Origin: Gautieria morchelliformis
Lineage: Eukaryota > Basidiomycota > Agaricomycetes > Gomphales > Gomphaceae
Assembly (NCBI GenBank): GCA_015179125.1
Contig: WHVA01000024.1
Coordinates: 412,329-476,328, forward strand
DNA length: 64,000 nt
Reading direction: 5' to 3'
The stretch's first letter is position 1, and each line of letters opens with the position of its first letter. The notes below the pieces were generated by a model. The model searched no databases. It saw only the letters and a program-made list of their open reading frames with translations, and was not told the origin of the DNA. This document shows, one piece after another, positions 1-11,350 of the stretch. A program made the translations under genes and the position numbers.

Positions 1-1
1 T

Positions 2-2007
2 TTTACCTGGCAAAAAGAGGGAAGGGTATGGACACCACGTCAAAGGGGATATAGCATTGGACGCCTTCACTTTGCAAGCCCAAAATCAGGAGAGAGATTT
101 TATTTGCGCACTCTCCTCACGGTGGTCAAGGGGCCAGATCCTTTGAGGAGCTTAGGACAGTGGATGGCATACAATGTGCTACTTACAAGGAGGCCTGTCT
201 TGCCAGGGGACTTCTGGAGGATGATCAGGAGTGGAGGTTGTGTCTCCAGGAAGCCAGTGGCATGAAAACAGGTGCTCAGCTCAGACATCTCTTTGCCACC
301 ATCCTTGGTCATTGCATTCCCTCACAGCCTGACAGACTATGGGACGCCTTCAAGGAGCACATATGTGATGATCTCAGACATCGGCTCCAAGTCAGACACA
401 ATATCCAGGAGCCACGGGATGATCAGGTCTATGATTTTGGCCTCTTTCTCTTGGATAAACTCCTTCAGCGTAATGGAATGTCCTTGAGCAGCTTTAAAGA
501 TATGCCTCGGGTGGCAGGCGAGTGGGAGGTCCTGATTGGAAACAGGTTCATAGCTGAGCAGAGGGACTATGACCCTGTTCAAGAGAGGCAGATGGCTGAT
601 GAGGAGGTTCCCAAGCTGAATGAGGGGCAAAGGTCTGCGCATGATCAGATATTACGGTCGGCACTGGACATAGATGCTCAGGGGAAACCTAATGGACAAA
701 TGTTTTTCGTCACTGGATCAGGGGGCGCTGGGAAATCATTCACATGGAACACCCTAATCCACTCCTGTAGAGCGGAGAGTCTCATTGTGCTTGCTGTAGC
801 CTCATCTGCAATGGCTGCACTTATCCTCACTAATGGGACAACCTCTCACAGCATGCTTGGAATTCCAATTCCTGTCCATGAGGGCTCTCTCTCCTCCATC
901 AAAAAGAACTCTGACCAGGCTGATATGCTGAGACTGGCCAGGCTCATCATTTGGGATGAGGCTGCAATGCAGCATCGCCATGCCGTAGAGGCCATTGACA
1001 GGACACTGAGGGATTTCCTTGACCAGCCTGACAGACCCTTTGGTGGCATCACGGTCGCCTTTGGAGGTGACTTTCAGCAGACTCTCCCAATTGTCCCTAA
1101 AGGCTCCAAGGAGGATATCGTGGGAGCTACCCTTCAGAAGTCATATCTGTGGCCAAGGATCAAGGTCCTCCATCTGACAGAGAACATGCGGGTGAGAAAT
1201 GACCCTGACAGAGCCAGGTTTGCAGAATGGCTGCAGAATGTGGGTCAGGGAAAGGATCTCCCACTAGATCATACATTCTCACTGCCTCCTCACATGGTTT
1301 GTGGCCCTGGAATTGCAGAGCTGATCCAGGAAATATACCCTGGCATTGGCAATGCAATCCCTGCCCAGGACAATTATTTTTTAGAGCGGGCCATCCTCTG
1401 TCCCAGAAATATTGAGGTCAATGAGATCAATTCCATGGTGTTGAGGCAGTTTCCAGGTGATGCTCAGGTCTTCCACTGTGCAGATTCTGTCAAGGAAACC
1501 GACTTTGCAGAGCAGTATCCTGTTGAGTATCTGAATTCCATAGAGATGGGCAGTCTTCCTCCTGCTCACTTGGAAGTCAAGCCTGGAGTGCCTCTGATGA
1601 TGTTGCGCAATTTGGATAAGAAGCAAGGACTATGCAATGGGACAAGGTTGCGGTTGGTGAGGATGAGGAATAGAGTGTTGGAGGTCAGGATCATCTCAGG
1701 TCCACGTGCAGGAAATACTGCTTTCATCCCCAGGATCACTATTTCACCATCAGAGGGAGAATTACCATTTGTGCTGCAGAGGAGACAGTTTCCAGTGCGT
1801 GTGGCATTTGCAATGACCATCAACAAGTCCCAGGGACAGTCTTTGGGTACGGTTGGGCTGGACCTGAGATATCCAGTGTTTGGACATGGCCAGTTGTATG
1901 TTGGTGTTTCAAGGGGAACAAGCTGGAACAAAGTGAAGGTCTTGCTTGAGGAGGGTTTGAACACAACCAACATTGTATATAAAGATGTATTACTTAGAGC
2001 TCCTTGA
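2..2007 (+). pseudogene. Helitron RepHel helicase, C-terminal part (copy 1, frameshifted)
   Basis: This is the 3' part of a Helitron Rep-helicase gene, entered from the window edge. The PIF1-type helicase shows Walker A (GSGGAGKSF, near 717), Walker B (LIIWDEAA, near 941), FGGDFQQTLP, LTENMR and the final motif block TINKSQGQSLG with HGQLYVGVSRG, ending DVLLRAP-stop at 2007. In the family this helicase unwinds DNA during rolling-circle transposition. Compared with the second copy at 3442-8789, a G is missing in the G-run near 131-134 (four G instead of five), which moves the frame from the one read at base 2 to the one open from 160. Copy 1 keeps CAG where copy 2 has a TAG stop. It also has a few extra codons near residue 50 (CIPSQPD). 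The Rep domain lies upstream of the window. Confidence 0.93.
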
Positions 2008-2186
2008 TTTCTGATATCTACTTGATGCAAATTGATTACTTTGATTTTCCTCAATGCACTTGACCTTACTGATATGTTAGACTTACTGATGCGTTAGACT
2101 TACTGATGCATTAGACTTACTGATGCGTTTGACCTTACCGAGGCGTTTGACTTGCACCCCCGCGCGAAGCGCGGGTATCCACCTAG
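2008..2186 (+). mobile_element. Helitron 1, 3' terminal region
   Basis: The non-coding 3' end follows the helicase stop. Short repeated lines (TTACTGATGCGTTWGAC type) lead to a 7-bp stem, CCCGCGC/GCGCGGG with a GAA loop at 2159-2175, and the element ends seven bases later in CTAG (2183-2186). A GC hairpin close upstream of CTRR is the defining Helitron 3' end. The next base is T, as expected for insertion between A and T. Confidence 0.9.
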
Positions 2187-2275
2187 TCTAAGAGTTAAAC
2201 GAGCACGGTGGGTGGTTGTAGGCCCGCTGACAAATAATGTTACCAATAATGTTACGTAAGAATTAGGTCAGCAGA

Positions 2276-2296
2276 GCGAGCGGCGCAGCCGCAAGC
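2276..2296 (+). promoter_or_regulatory. Conserved subterminal GC hairpin of Helitron 2
   Basis: The core GCGGC-GCA-GCCGC can fold on itself. The same 21-base motif sits 75-90 bp inside the 5' end of all three Helitron units whose 5' ends are in the window (here, 9080-9100 and 12299-12319). That constancy in otherwise divergent leaders suggests a role in 5'-end recognition or transcription. The role is inference. Confidence 0.6.
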
Positions 2297-2463
2297 CCAG
2301 ACCGACCGGTCTCTGGTGCTTGCCAGTACAGCGCTGGGTGACCTGGGAGACGCTGCGCAGCTGGTCCCCTCTGCCCTCCTTCTACCATCATCCCATCCCA
2401 TCCCATCCCATCCCTCCCACCACCTGCTTCATTTCCATTAACATCCTATCTAGGTTCTTTCTG

Positions 2464-3330
2464 GTGAGTTTGATGCTACTGAAACTGCCTTTTTTTATGT
2501 TTGTTATTTATAATTTCGCTTTTTTGGCTTTTTTTATGCACTTTTCAAGTGATATTTGTCCTGTCACTGTTGCACTGGGTACCTGGGTGTTTCTGGTGAG
2601 TGTTATGGTATTGTACCTACCTTTTCTTGATGCTTATTATGTTGTTATTTGCTTTAATTTCGCTTTTTTGGCTTTTTTTAGTCACTTTTCAAGTGATATT
2701 TGTCCTGTCACTGCTGCACTGGGTACCTGGGTGTTTCTGGTGAGTGTTATGGTATTGTACCTACCTTTTCTTGATGCTTATTATGTTGTTATTTGCTATA
2801 ATTTCGCTTTTTTGGCTTTTTTTAGGCACTTTTCAAGTGACATTCTTCCTGTCACTGCTGCACCTGCTACCTGGCTGTTTCTGGTGAGTGTTATGGTATT
2901 GTACCTGCCTTTTCCTGATGCTTATTATCTTCTTATTTGCCATAATTTCGCTTTTTTGGCTTTTTTTAGGCACTTTTCAAGTCACATTCTTTCTGTCACT
3001 GCTGCACTTGCTACCTGGCTGTTTCTGGTGAGTGTTATGGTATTGTACCTGCCTTTTCTTGATGCTTATTATCTTCTTATTTGCCATAATTTCGCTTTTT
3101 TTGGCTTTTTTTAGACACTTTTCATGTGACATTCGTTCTGTCACTGCTGCACTTGCTACTTGGCTGTTTCTGGTGAGTGTTATGCTATTGTATCTGCCTT
3201 TTCTTGATGCTTATTATGTTGTTATTTGCTATAACTTTGCTTTTTTGGCATTTTGTGCCACTTTTCAAGTGCATTTGTCCTGTCACTACTGCATACCCTA
3301 CCTGGGTATTATCCCCTTTCTGGTAAGTTT
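2464..3330 (+). repeat. 144-bp tandem array with splice-site-like boundaries in Helitron 2 leader
   Basis: GTGAGT-type donors recur at 2464, 2596, 2740, 2884, 3028 and 3173, and GTAAGT at 3323; three successive intervals are exactly 144 bp. Each unit has a donor-like start, a pyrimidine tract ending TTTTTTTAG, then about 58 bp ending CTG before the next donor. The period is a multiple of three, so long reading frames run through it by chance; I do not call these as genes. It looks like a repeatedly duplicated leader intron plus mini-exon. Confidence 0.8.
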
Positions 3331-3443
3331 TTGTAACTGTATCTGCTGTTTGCAGTATTTATATTAGGATCAGTGGCTTTGCAATCCATCTGAGATACCC
3401 GCACAGCCTGTTTTCCCTGAGTTTGCCTTATTCTGCTTGCGAT

Positions 3444-3500
3444 GTAAGTCTGATATTGATGTCTTTATTCTCTCTCTACTCTTATGCCTGCATTTCTCAG
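3444..3500 (+). other. Leader intron whose removal creates the RepHel start codon
   Basis: A 57-bp stretch runs from GTAAGT (3444) to TTTCTCAG (3500), the right size for a basidiomycete intron. Joining AT (3442-3443) to G (3501) makes ATG followed in frame by GATCCATCTACC, matching the long downstream frame. An unspliced alternative ATG exists inside the intron at 3484 in the same frame. Splicing is inferred from sequence only. Confidence 0.6.
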
Positions 3501-4012
3501 GGATCCATCTACCCCAGAGAGCATCCGTTGGCAGGTGCGTCAAAGTGCAAGGGAGGGGCAGGAGGTAATGACACCACCCAGTCATCGGAGAGCGCGTCAG
3601 AGAGCGCATATTGGAGCTCAGAACCAGCCACCCCCTCCACCACCGCCTTTTGCCATCCCTCACCCTCCTTCTAGAAGCAGTGCAGCCGATCCTTTTCAAC
3701 AACCTGTGGCAGGGCCATCACGTCCACCAATGCCTGCAGGGCCATCACTTGCTCCTGATCCCAGTCCTACAGAGCAGGTGGCAGCCCTTCATGCTCAGTT
3801 AGCAGTTATCACACCATGGCAGCCCCTGAGAAGACATAGGCCAGACCCTGTACAGCCAGCTCCATTGCGCCCTCCTACGCTTGCGGGGCCATCATATCCA
3901 CCTGATCCCAGTCCTGGAGAGCAGGTGGCAGCCCTTCGTGCACAGTTAGCAGCTATCCCACGATTACAGCCCCTCAGAAGAAATAGGCCTGATGCTGGAC
4001 AGCCAGCTCCTG

Positions 4013-4372
4013 TAGTAGGTTCTGCAGCAATTGCTCAGTTGTGTGCTCAGGCGGCTGGAATTGGACAACCTGTAGTAGGCTCTACAGCGGTGGCAGATTT
4101 GCGTGCTCATGCTGCTGGGTTACAGCCTATCCCAGCACAGCCCTTGGGAAGACACAGGCAGGCACCTTTACAACCAGCTCCTAGACCTCCTGTAGTAGGT
4201 TCTGCAGCAATTGCTCAGTTGCATGCTCAGGCGGCTGGAATTGGACAACCTGTAGTAGGCTCTACAGCGGTGGCAGATTTGCATGCTCACACTGCTGGTA
4301 TACAGCCTATCCCAGCACAGCCCTTGGGAAGACCCAGGCAGGCACCTTTACAACCAGCTCCTAGACCTCCTG
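4013..4372 (+). repeat. Two tandem 180-bp units in the RepHel N-terminus
   Basis: Two nearly identical 60-codon units (VVGSAAIAQL to PAPRPP) lie at 4013-4192 and 4193-4372 in frame within the Pro/Ala-rich N-terminal region. Only a handful of bases differ, so the duplication is recent. Confidence 0.85.
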
Positions 4373-4429
4373 TAGTAGGTTCTGCAGGAGTGGCAGCATT
4401 GCGTGCTCAGGCCAATGCAATAAGACCAA

Positions 4430-4632
4430 TGCCTCAGCTACTCCCTGCACTTCTGCGGCCTCTTCAGCGACTCCCTGCACCTCCTCAGCCTCCTCAGCCA
4501 CTCCCTGCTCCTCCTCAGCCTCCTCAGCCACTCCCTGCACCTCCACAGCCTCTTCAGCCACTCCCTGCACCTCCTCGGCCTCCTCAGCCACTCCTTGTAC
4601 CTCGGCAGCGTCCTCAGCGACCTCCTCCTCCT
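4430..4632 (+). repeat. 30-bp proline-rich minisatellite in RepHel
   Basis: About six in-frame 30-bp units encode QPLPAPPQPP-type decapeptides between the 180-bp repeats and the Cys-rich region. This is a flexible low-complexity linker; copy number is likely variable between elements. Confidence 0.85.
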
Positions 4633-7600
4633 ATTCCACTTGGTCGCTCTAGAATAATTGAGGCAGATGTGCAGCGTCATGATCTGGGTCCCATGGTTAT
4701 TCCCTGCCCTGACTGTGGAGCATTACACTGGATGGCAGAACGCCTGCTGAAATCCTCAAATCGGCGGCCCAGATTTGGTGATTGCTGTTTAGAAGGAAAG
4801 GTGCAGCTTCCAGAGCTGCCAGTGCTCCCTCAGCCATTGAGACGGCTCTTAGAGGGCCAGGACCCTGAGGCCAAACAGTTTCGCAAGAACATCAGGCAGT
4901 ACAACGCTGCATTTGCATTCACTTCCTTGGGAGCCGACTTTGATCTAGATTTGCTTCAGGAGGGTCGTGGTCCATATGTCCTCAAGCTACAGGGCGAACT
5001 GTATCATATTCATGGCTCTCTCATCCCTAACCCTGGGAGGCAGATACAGTATGCCCAACTTTATATCTATGATCCAGCATTGGCTTTGGCACAGAGGAAC
5101 ACGCGTAACCCAGGTCTGTCTCCAACTATCATGGGAGACTTGCAGGAAATGCTCCTCCTATGCAATCCTCAGTTCCCATATATAGACAAGCGGCTGAGAG
5201 GCTCAGAGCTCAGGGACAGAATGGTGAGATCCGGGCTAGGCTCACATACAGGGAACACAGGGATCCTAGGAGGTATAATATCCCTACTGCGGATGAGATT
5301 GCGGTGGTTCTTCCTGGAGATGGCATCAACCCTGAACCTAGGGATGTTATTGTCCAGCTCAAAGGTGGACGCTTTCGAAGGGTATCTGATATGAGTCCAA
5401 ACTATTCCTCTCTTCACTATGTCTTGCTCTTTCCCAGGGGAGAGTTGGGGTGGCAACCTGGTATTCGCTATCGCCAATTACCAGGCGGGCATGAGCGACG
5501 TGGGCGTGTCACCCAAATTCAGTACCATTCCTATCGTCTCTTCCAGAGAACAGAAGAACCTACAACACTCCTGCGTGCTGGCAAATTATTCCAGCAGTAC
5601 ATTGTAGACTCTTGGGCCGCTGCAGAGCAAAGCAGGCTGTGGTGGATCAGGACAAATCAACACACTCTCCGTGCTGAGATGTATAACCAGATGATGGATG
5701 CCTTTCATCGCAATGACAATGACAGAGATCCAAACAACTTGGGGACAAGATACATTCTGCCTGCCACATTTCAGGGGGGGACACAGGACATGCAGGAAAA
5801 CCTGCAGAACTCTCTGGCCATTTCAAGGAAGCATGGTGTGGCAGATCTCTTTATTACCATGACTGCCAATCCCAACTGGCAGGAGGTATTGGATGCATTG
5901 TTGCCTGGACAAACTCCTCAGGACAGGCCTGACCTGGTGTCGCGGGTGTTCCAGCTCAAAAAGAAATACCTCATTGACTTGATCGTCAAGGAAAAGATTT
6001 TTGGGGAAACCATCGCTCACGTCCACACCATTGAATTCCAGAAAAGGGGACTCCCACACATGCATATTCTTATCTGGTTTGAAAGAGATTCCAAGATCAG
6101 ACATCCACATGAGGTGGATTCAATGATTTCGGCAGAGTTCCCTGATCCAGAGACTCATCCTGTCCTCTACCGGTTGGTCTGTGAGCTGCTGACACATGGT
6201 CCCTGTGGAGAAATGAATCGAAACGCACCCTGCATGGAAAATGGCAAGTGCAAGAAAAAATTCCCAAAGCCATTCTGTGAGGAAACCAGTCTGAATGAGG
6301 ATGGATATCCAAAATATCGTCGTCGCAATGATGGAAGGCTGCACAATGTCAGAGGTGACGTGCTGGACAACAGATGGGTTGTGCCATACTCTGCTCTGCT
6401 CTTGCTCAAATTCTGGTGTCACATCAACCCTGAACTCACCATCAATGTGAGGTGTATCAAGTATATCCACAAGTATCTCTACAAGGGCCATGATTGGACC
6501 ACCATGGAGTTTGGTCGCACCCAGGATGAAATTAAGCAGTACCTGGACGCTCGCTATGTCAGTGCTCATGAGGCCTGTTGGAGGTTGCTGGAGCGGGAAA
6601 TCCACACCCAGGTGCCTGCAGTCATGGCACTGCCAGTCCATGAAAAGGACCATCACACAATCATCTTTGATCCCAACCAGGATGTGGACAACATCCTGGA
6701 AAGGGCTGAGGCGAAAAAGACACCGCTCATGGCTTACTTTGAGGCCAATGATATCTACCCTGAAGCACGTGATCTGCTCTATGTGGAGTTTCCTGAGCAT
6801 TTTACATGGCACTCACAGGAAAAGGTATGGACACCACGCCAAGGAGGTTATAGCATCGGTCGCCTTCACTTTGCAAACCCTAAATCAGGAGAGAGATTTT
6901 TTGTGCGCACTCTCCTCACAGTGGTCAAGGGGGCCAGATCCTTTGAGGAGCTTAGGTCGGTGGATGGCATACAATATGCTACTTACAAGGAGGCCTGTCG
7001 TGCAAGGGGACTTCTGGATGATGATCAGGAGTTGAGGTTGTGTCTCCAGGAAGCCAGTGGCATGAAAACAGGTGCTCAGCTCAGACATCTCTTTGCCACC
7101 ATCCTTGGCCATGGCAGACTATGGGATGGCTTCAGGGAGCACATATGTGATGATCTCAGACATCAGCTCCAAATCAGACATGGTATGCAGGATCCACAGG
7201 ATGATCAGGTTTATGATTTTGGCCTCTTTCTCTTGGAAAAAATCCTCCAGCAGGGTGGAATGTCCTTGAGCAGCTTTGATGATATGCCTCGGGTGGCAGG
7301 CGAGTGGGAGGCCCTCATTGGAAACAGGTCCATAGCTGAGCAGAGGGACTATGACCCTGTTGAAGAGAGGCAGAAGGCTGATGAGGAGGTTCCTAAGCTG
7401 AATGAGGGGCAAAGGTCTGCCCATGATCAGATATTACGGTCGGCACTGACCAGAGATGCTCATGGGAAACCTGATGGACAAATGTTTTTTGTCACTGGCT
7501 CAGGTGGTGCTGGGAAATCATTCACTTGGAACACTCTAATCCACTCCTGTAGACCAGAGAGCCTCATTGTGATTGCAGTAGCCTCATCTGCAATGGCTGC

Positions 7601-9079
7601 ACTTATCCTCACTAAGGGTACAACCTCTCATAGCATGCTTGGAATTCCCATTCCTGTCCATGAGCGCTCTCTCTCCTCCATCAAAAAGAACTCTGACAAG
7701 GCTGACATGCTGAGACAGGCCAGTCTCCTCATCTGGGATGAGGCTGCAATGCAGCATCGCCATGCCATAGAGGCCATTGACAGGACACTGAGGGATTTCC
7801 TTGACCAGCCTGACAGACCCTTTGGTGGCATCACAGTCACCTTTGGAGGTGACTTTCAGCAGACTCTCCCAATTGTCCCTAAAGGCTCCAAGGAGGATAT
7901 CATGGGAGCTACCCTTCAGAAGTCATATCTGTGGCCAAAGATCAAGGTCATCCATCTGACAGAGAACATGCGGGTGAGAAATGACCCTGACAGAGCCAGG
8001 TTTGCAGAATGGCTGTAGAATGTGGGCCAGGGAAAGGATCTCCCACTAGATCATACGTTCTCACTGCCTCCTCACATGGTGTGTGGCCCTGGAATTGAAG
8101 ATCTGATCCAGGAAATATACCCTGGCATTGGCAATCAAGTCCCTGCCCAGGACAATTACTTTTTGGAGCGTGCCATCCTCTGTGCCAGAAACACTGAGGT
8201 CAATGAGATCAATTCCATGGTGTTTAGGGAGTTTCCAGGTGATGCTCAGGTCTTGCACTGTGCAAATTCCATTGAAGAATCCGACGATGCAGATCGGTAT
8301 CCTGTGGAGTATCTGAATTCCATAGAGATGGGCTGTCTTCCTCCTGCTCACTTGGAAGTCAAGCCTGGAGTGCCTCTGATGCTGTTGCGCAATTTGGATC
8401 AGAAGCAAGGATTATGCAATGGGACAAGGTTGCGGTTGGTGAGGATAAGCATTAGAGTGTTGGAGGTCAGGATCATCTCAGGTCCATGTGCAGGAAATAT
8501 TGCTTTCATCCCCAGGATCATCATTAAGCCATCAGAGGGAGAGTTGCCATTTGTGCTGCAAAGGAGGCAGTTTCCAGTGCGTTTGGCATTTGCAATGACC
8601 ATCAACAAGTCTCAGGGACAGTCTTTGGGTACGGTTGGGCTGGACCTGAGATATCCAGTGTTTGGACATGGTCAGTTGTATGTTGGTGTATCAAGAGGGA
8701 CCAATTGGAACAGAGTCAAGGTCTTGCTTGAGGAGGGTTTGGACACAACCAACATAGTATATAAAGATGTATTACTTAGAGCTCCTTGATTTTTTAATAT
8801 CCACTTCTCTTGATATGGTTTATGTGTTTGACTTCATTTTACTTGATGCAAATTGATTACTTTGGTTTTCCCCAACCTACTTGACCTTACTGATATGTTA
8901 GACTTACCAATGTGTTAGACTTACTGATGCATTTGACCTTACCGAGGCGCTTGACCTACACCCCCGCGCGAAGCGCGGGTACCCCCACCTATTACACTAT
9001 ATGAAAGCGCCTCGGTGGGTTGTGGGCGTCGAGCTTATGTCAGGTTTTAGGTCAACCTTAGTCAGCTGGCCAATCGGAT

Positions 9080-9100
9080 GCGAGCGGCGCAGCCGCGAGC
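9080..9100 (+). promoter_or_regulatory. Conserved subterminal GC hairpin of Helitron 3
   Basis: Same 21-base motif as at 2276-2296 and 12299-12319, with GCGGC/GCCGC stem. It is followed by two near-palindromic sites, GGTCACGTGACC (about 9120) and GGTCATGTGACC (about 9179), which resemble bHLH E-boxes. A matching GGTCACATGACC follows the motif in Helitron 5 (about 12338). Confidence 0.55.
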
Positions 9101-9249
9101 CAAGAACGCCGTGCAGCATGGTCACGTGACCGTTTGCGTTCCAAATTAGGTCAGCCGCGAGCATAGAACGCTGCGCAGCGGTCATGTGACCCGTTCACGA
9201 CCAGAGCGCGCATACGCGAGTGTGGTCCGTGCATGACACGCGCGCGCGG

Positions 9250-9256
9250 TATAAAG
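9250..9256 (+). promoter_or_regulatory. TATA box in Helitron 3 leader
   Basis: TATAAAG lies in a GC-rich context about 55 bp before a pyrimidine-rich stretch, a common fungal promoter layout. It suggests the satellite-bearing element can be transcribed even though it encodes no protein. Confidence 0.5.
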
Positions 9257-9304
9257 GCCGAACGGTAAGGAGGGAACGCCAGGAACCTGCCAACCGCCGA
9301 TTCC

Positions 9305-9440
9305 TCTCTCTGCTGTCTGCTCTGTCTGCTGTCTGCTGTCTGCTCTGTCTGCTTTGTCTGCTGTCTGCTTTGTCTGCTGTCTGCTTTGTCTGCTGTCTGC
9401 TCTGTCTGCTGTCTGCTGGCTCCTCTGTCTGCTGTCTCCT
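9305..9440 (+). repeat. CTGTCTGCT microsatellite-like tract
   Basis: Alternating CTGTCTG and CTGCTTTG words fill about 130 bp directly downstream of the TATA box. Reading frames through it are leucine/cysteine-rich artefacts. Confidence 0.8.
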
Positions 9441-9549
9441 CCTTTAGCTGGCTGGCTATTGGTAGGTAATATCTTTTTTTTAATGCATTGCCATGTATTT
9501 TATTATATTTGTGTTGGTAATTTTATTGGCTCCTTTTTTTTTCATCATA

Positions 9550-10215
9550 TAGTTGTCACATGTGCATTATATTTTTGTGATTTTTTTCGAAAATAGATTT
9601 AAATAACATCCAAAGACTGCTGAAAAAAAATGTTTTAATATCAATATTTTTCAGGTTTTTTTCGAAAATTGACATCAATAAGTTTCCTCTAAAATTAATG
9701 ACAATATGTTCTACATTTAAATGTGGTTTGTTTTATTGTTTTATTTACTGTAAAGCTGCTTACCAGCCACTCCTCTCTGGCTATACTGGTGGCTGGCTTA
9801 CTATGGCTTTGGCTGGGCTCTGGGTTTCTCTGTCAGTCTCTGGGCTTCTCTGGCTTTGGCTGGGCATTAATCACAGCTTCTGCTTCAATGTAGAGTACTT
9901 TTTTGACATTTTTTCGCAAATAGATATCAATAAATTATCCTGACTTTGTGAAGATTGACAACAGCTCCAGGTTAAATGTACAGTGCATTTTTTTGACATT
10001 TTTCGAAAAATAGATAATCCTAACTTTGCTAAAATTAATAACAGCTTCAGCTTACATGTACTGGACATTTTCTTGACATTTTTTCACAAAATAGATAATC
10101 CTGACTTTGCTAAAAATTAATGACAGCAGCTGCTTAAATATGGTTTCCTTGACTATTTTATTTATGTCTGTATATAAAATAGATATTGATACATGTCCCT
10201 GAGCTTGCTAAAAGC
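9550..10215 (+). repeat. Degenerate AT-rich repeats of about 90 bp
   Basis: Diverged units share a core of TTTTTTGACATTTTTCG, AAATAGATA, a TCCTGACTTTGC block and AAAATTAATGACAGC. They recur near 9550, 9655, 9905, 9990, 10070 and 10165. A single related unit lies near 14875-14935 in Helitron 5, tying the two non-autonomous elements together. Confidence 0.65.
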
Positions 10216-10239
10216 TAATAAGTAGTAACAGCCTCTGCT

Positions 10240-11350
10240 TGCTTCACTTTGAGGCCCTTGGGGACATGCTACACATGCCATTGGGACATGCTATGCATGC
10301 TATACTTGAGGGGCATGCTACACACACTATGCTTGGGGACACGCATGCTATGTGTGGAGACACTCATGGTATGCATGGAGACACAAATGTTATGCGTGGG
10401 CTATGCTTGGGGACATGCACGCTATGCTTGGGGACACGCATGCTATGCATGTCTCCATGCATGTTATGCGTGGGGACACGCATGCTATGCTTGGGGACAT
10501 GCATACTATGTGTGGAGACACTCATGGTATGCATGGAGACACGAATGTTATGCGTGGGGACACGCACGCCATGCTTGGGGACATGCACGCTATGCTTGGG
10601 GACACGCATGCTATGCATGGAGACACGCACGCTATGCTTGGGGACACCCATGTTATGCGTGGAGACACGCATGTTATGCATGGGCACACGCACGCTATGC
10701 ATGGGGATGTGCACACTATATGTGGGGACACACTATGCTTGGGGGACATGGTACAAACAAGGGACACACTACAGGGGAAAACACTACAAACAAGGGACAT
10801 TCTACACATGCTATACTTGGGGACACACTACAAACAAAGGGCATGCTATGCACACTATACTTGGGGGACATGTTATGCATTGGGGACACACTTTGCACAC
10901 TATACTTGAGGGAGATGCTACACACACTACATGTAGGGACATGCTACACATGTGGACATGCTATGCATGGGGGACACACATGCTATAATTTAGGGACACG
11001 CTACGTTTGGGGACATGCTACAAACCAGGGACATGCTATGCATGTGGGACATGCTATGCATGTGGGACATGCTATGCATGTGGGACATGCTATGCATGTG
11101 GGACTGCTATGCATGTGGGACATGCTATGCATGTGGGACATGCTATGCATGTGGGACATGCTATGCATGTGGGACATGCTATGCATGTGGGACATGCTAT
11201 GCATGTGGGACAAGCTATGCATGTGGGACATGCTATGCATGTGGGACACGCTACGCACACTGTACTTGGGGACATGCTACATGTGGGGACACACTACATG
11301 TGAAGACACACTATGGATGGAGGACATGCTATGCACACTACTTGGGCACA
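10240..11350 (+). repeat. ATGCATG satellite with an 18-bp core array
   Basis: Words of the type GGGACATGCTATGCATGT repeat throughout. From about 11036 to 11250 the period is a regular 18 bp with near-perfect copies; before that the units are 20-24 bp and diverged. Both strands are open in several frames because the repeat lacks stops. There are no unique spacers, so it is not CRISPR-like. Confidence 0.85.

Larger units (their letters stand above)
3442..8789 (+). pseudogene. Helitron Rep-helicase (RepHel), copy 2, with frameshift and nonsense codon
   Basis: This transposase of a rolling-circle Helitron would nick with its HUH Rep domain and unwind with its PIF1 helicase. Order: a Pro/Ala-rich N-terminus with repeats (to 4630); a Cys-rich region with CPDCGALHW and FGDCC (about 4700-4790); the Helitron-like N domain (NIRQYNAAFAFTSLG); Rep motif FITMTANPNW (about 5850); the HUH pair in LPHMHILIW (about 6055); the tyrosine motif YIHKYLYKG (about 6465); Walker A GSGGAGKSF (about 7497); FGGDFQQTLP; and a C-terminus ending DVLLRAP at 8789. 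Two lesions are visible. One C is missing near 5175 (frame 3442-5175 continues in the frame of 5160-8018). The other is TAG at 8016-8018, where copy 1 has CAG. The remaining 8022-8789 is open and co-linear. Confidence 0.93.
2187..8992 (+). mobile_element. Helitron 2, full-length autonomous-type element (6.8 kb), gene inactivated
   Basis: The element starts with TC directly after the CTAG of Helitron 1. It then has a GC hairpin motif at 2276-2296, a leader with a 144-bp tandem array, an intron that builds the start codon (3444-3500), the RepHel gene, and a 3' hairpin (8963-8979). The last four bases are CTAT instead of CTAG, a probable point change. The coding part carries a one-base deletion near 5175 and a nonsense codon at 8016-8018, so this copy cannot make a single RepHel protein without recoding. 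Confidence 0.88.

Noticed and set aside
2320-3367. Long plus-strand frames rich in Phe and Leu
   Set aside because: They run through the 144-bp tandem array, whose period is a multiple of three; the peptide is a repeat artefact with splice-like signals inside.
4361-4680. Minus-strand Glu/Val-rich frames
   Set aside because: Shadows of the proline-rich repeats of RepHel.
11036-11250. Regular short repeats that could suggest a CRISPR array
   Set aside because: Units are contiguous 18-bp copies without unique spacers and lie in a eukaryotic transposon.
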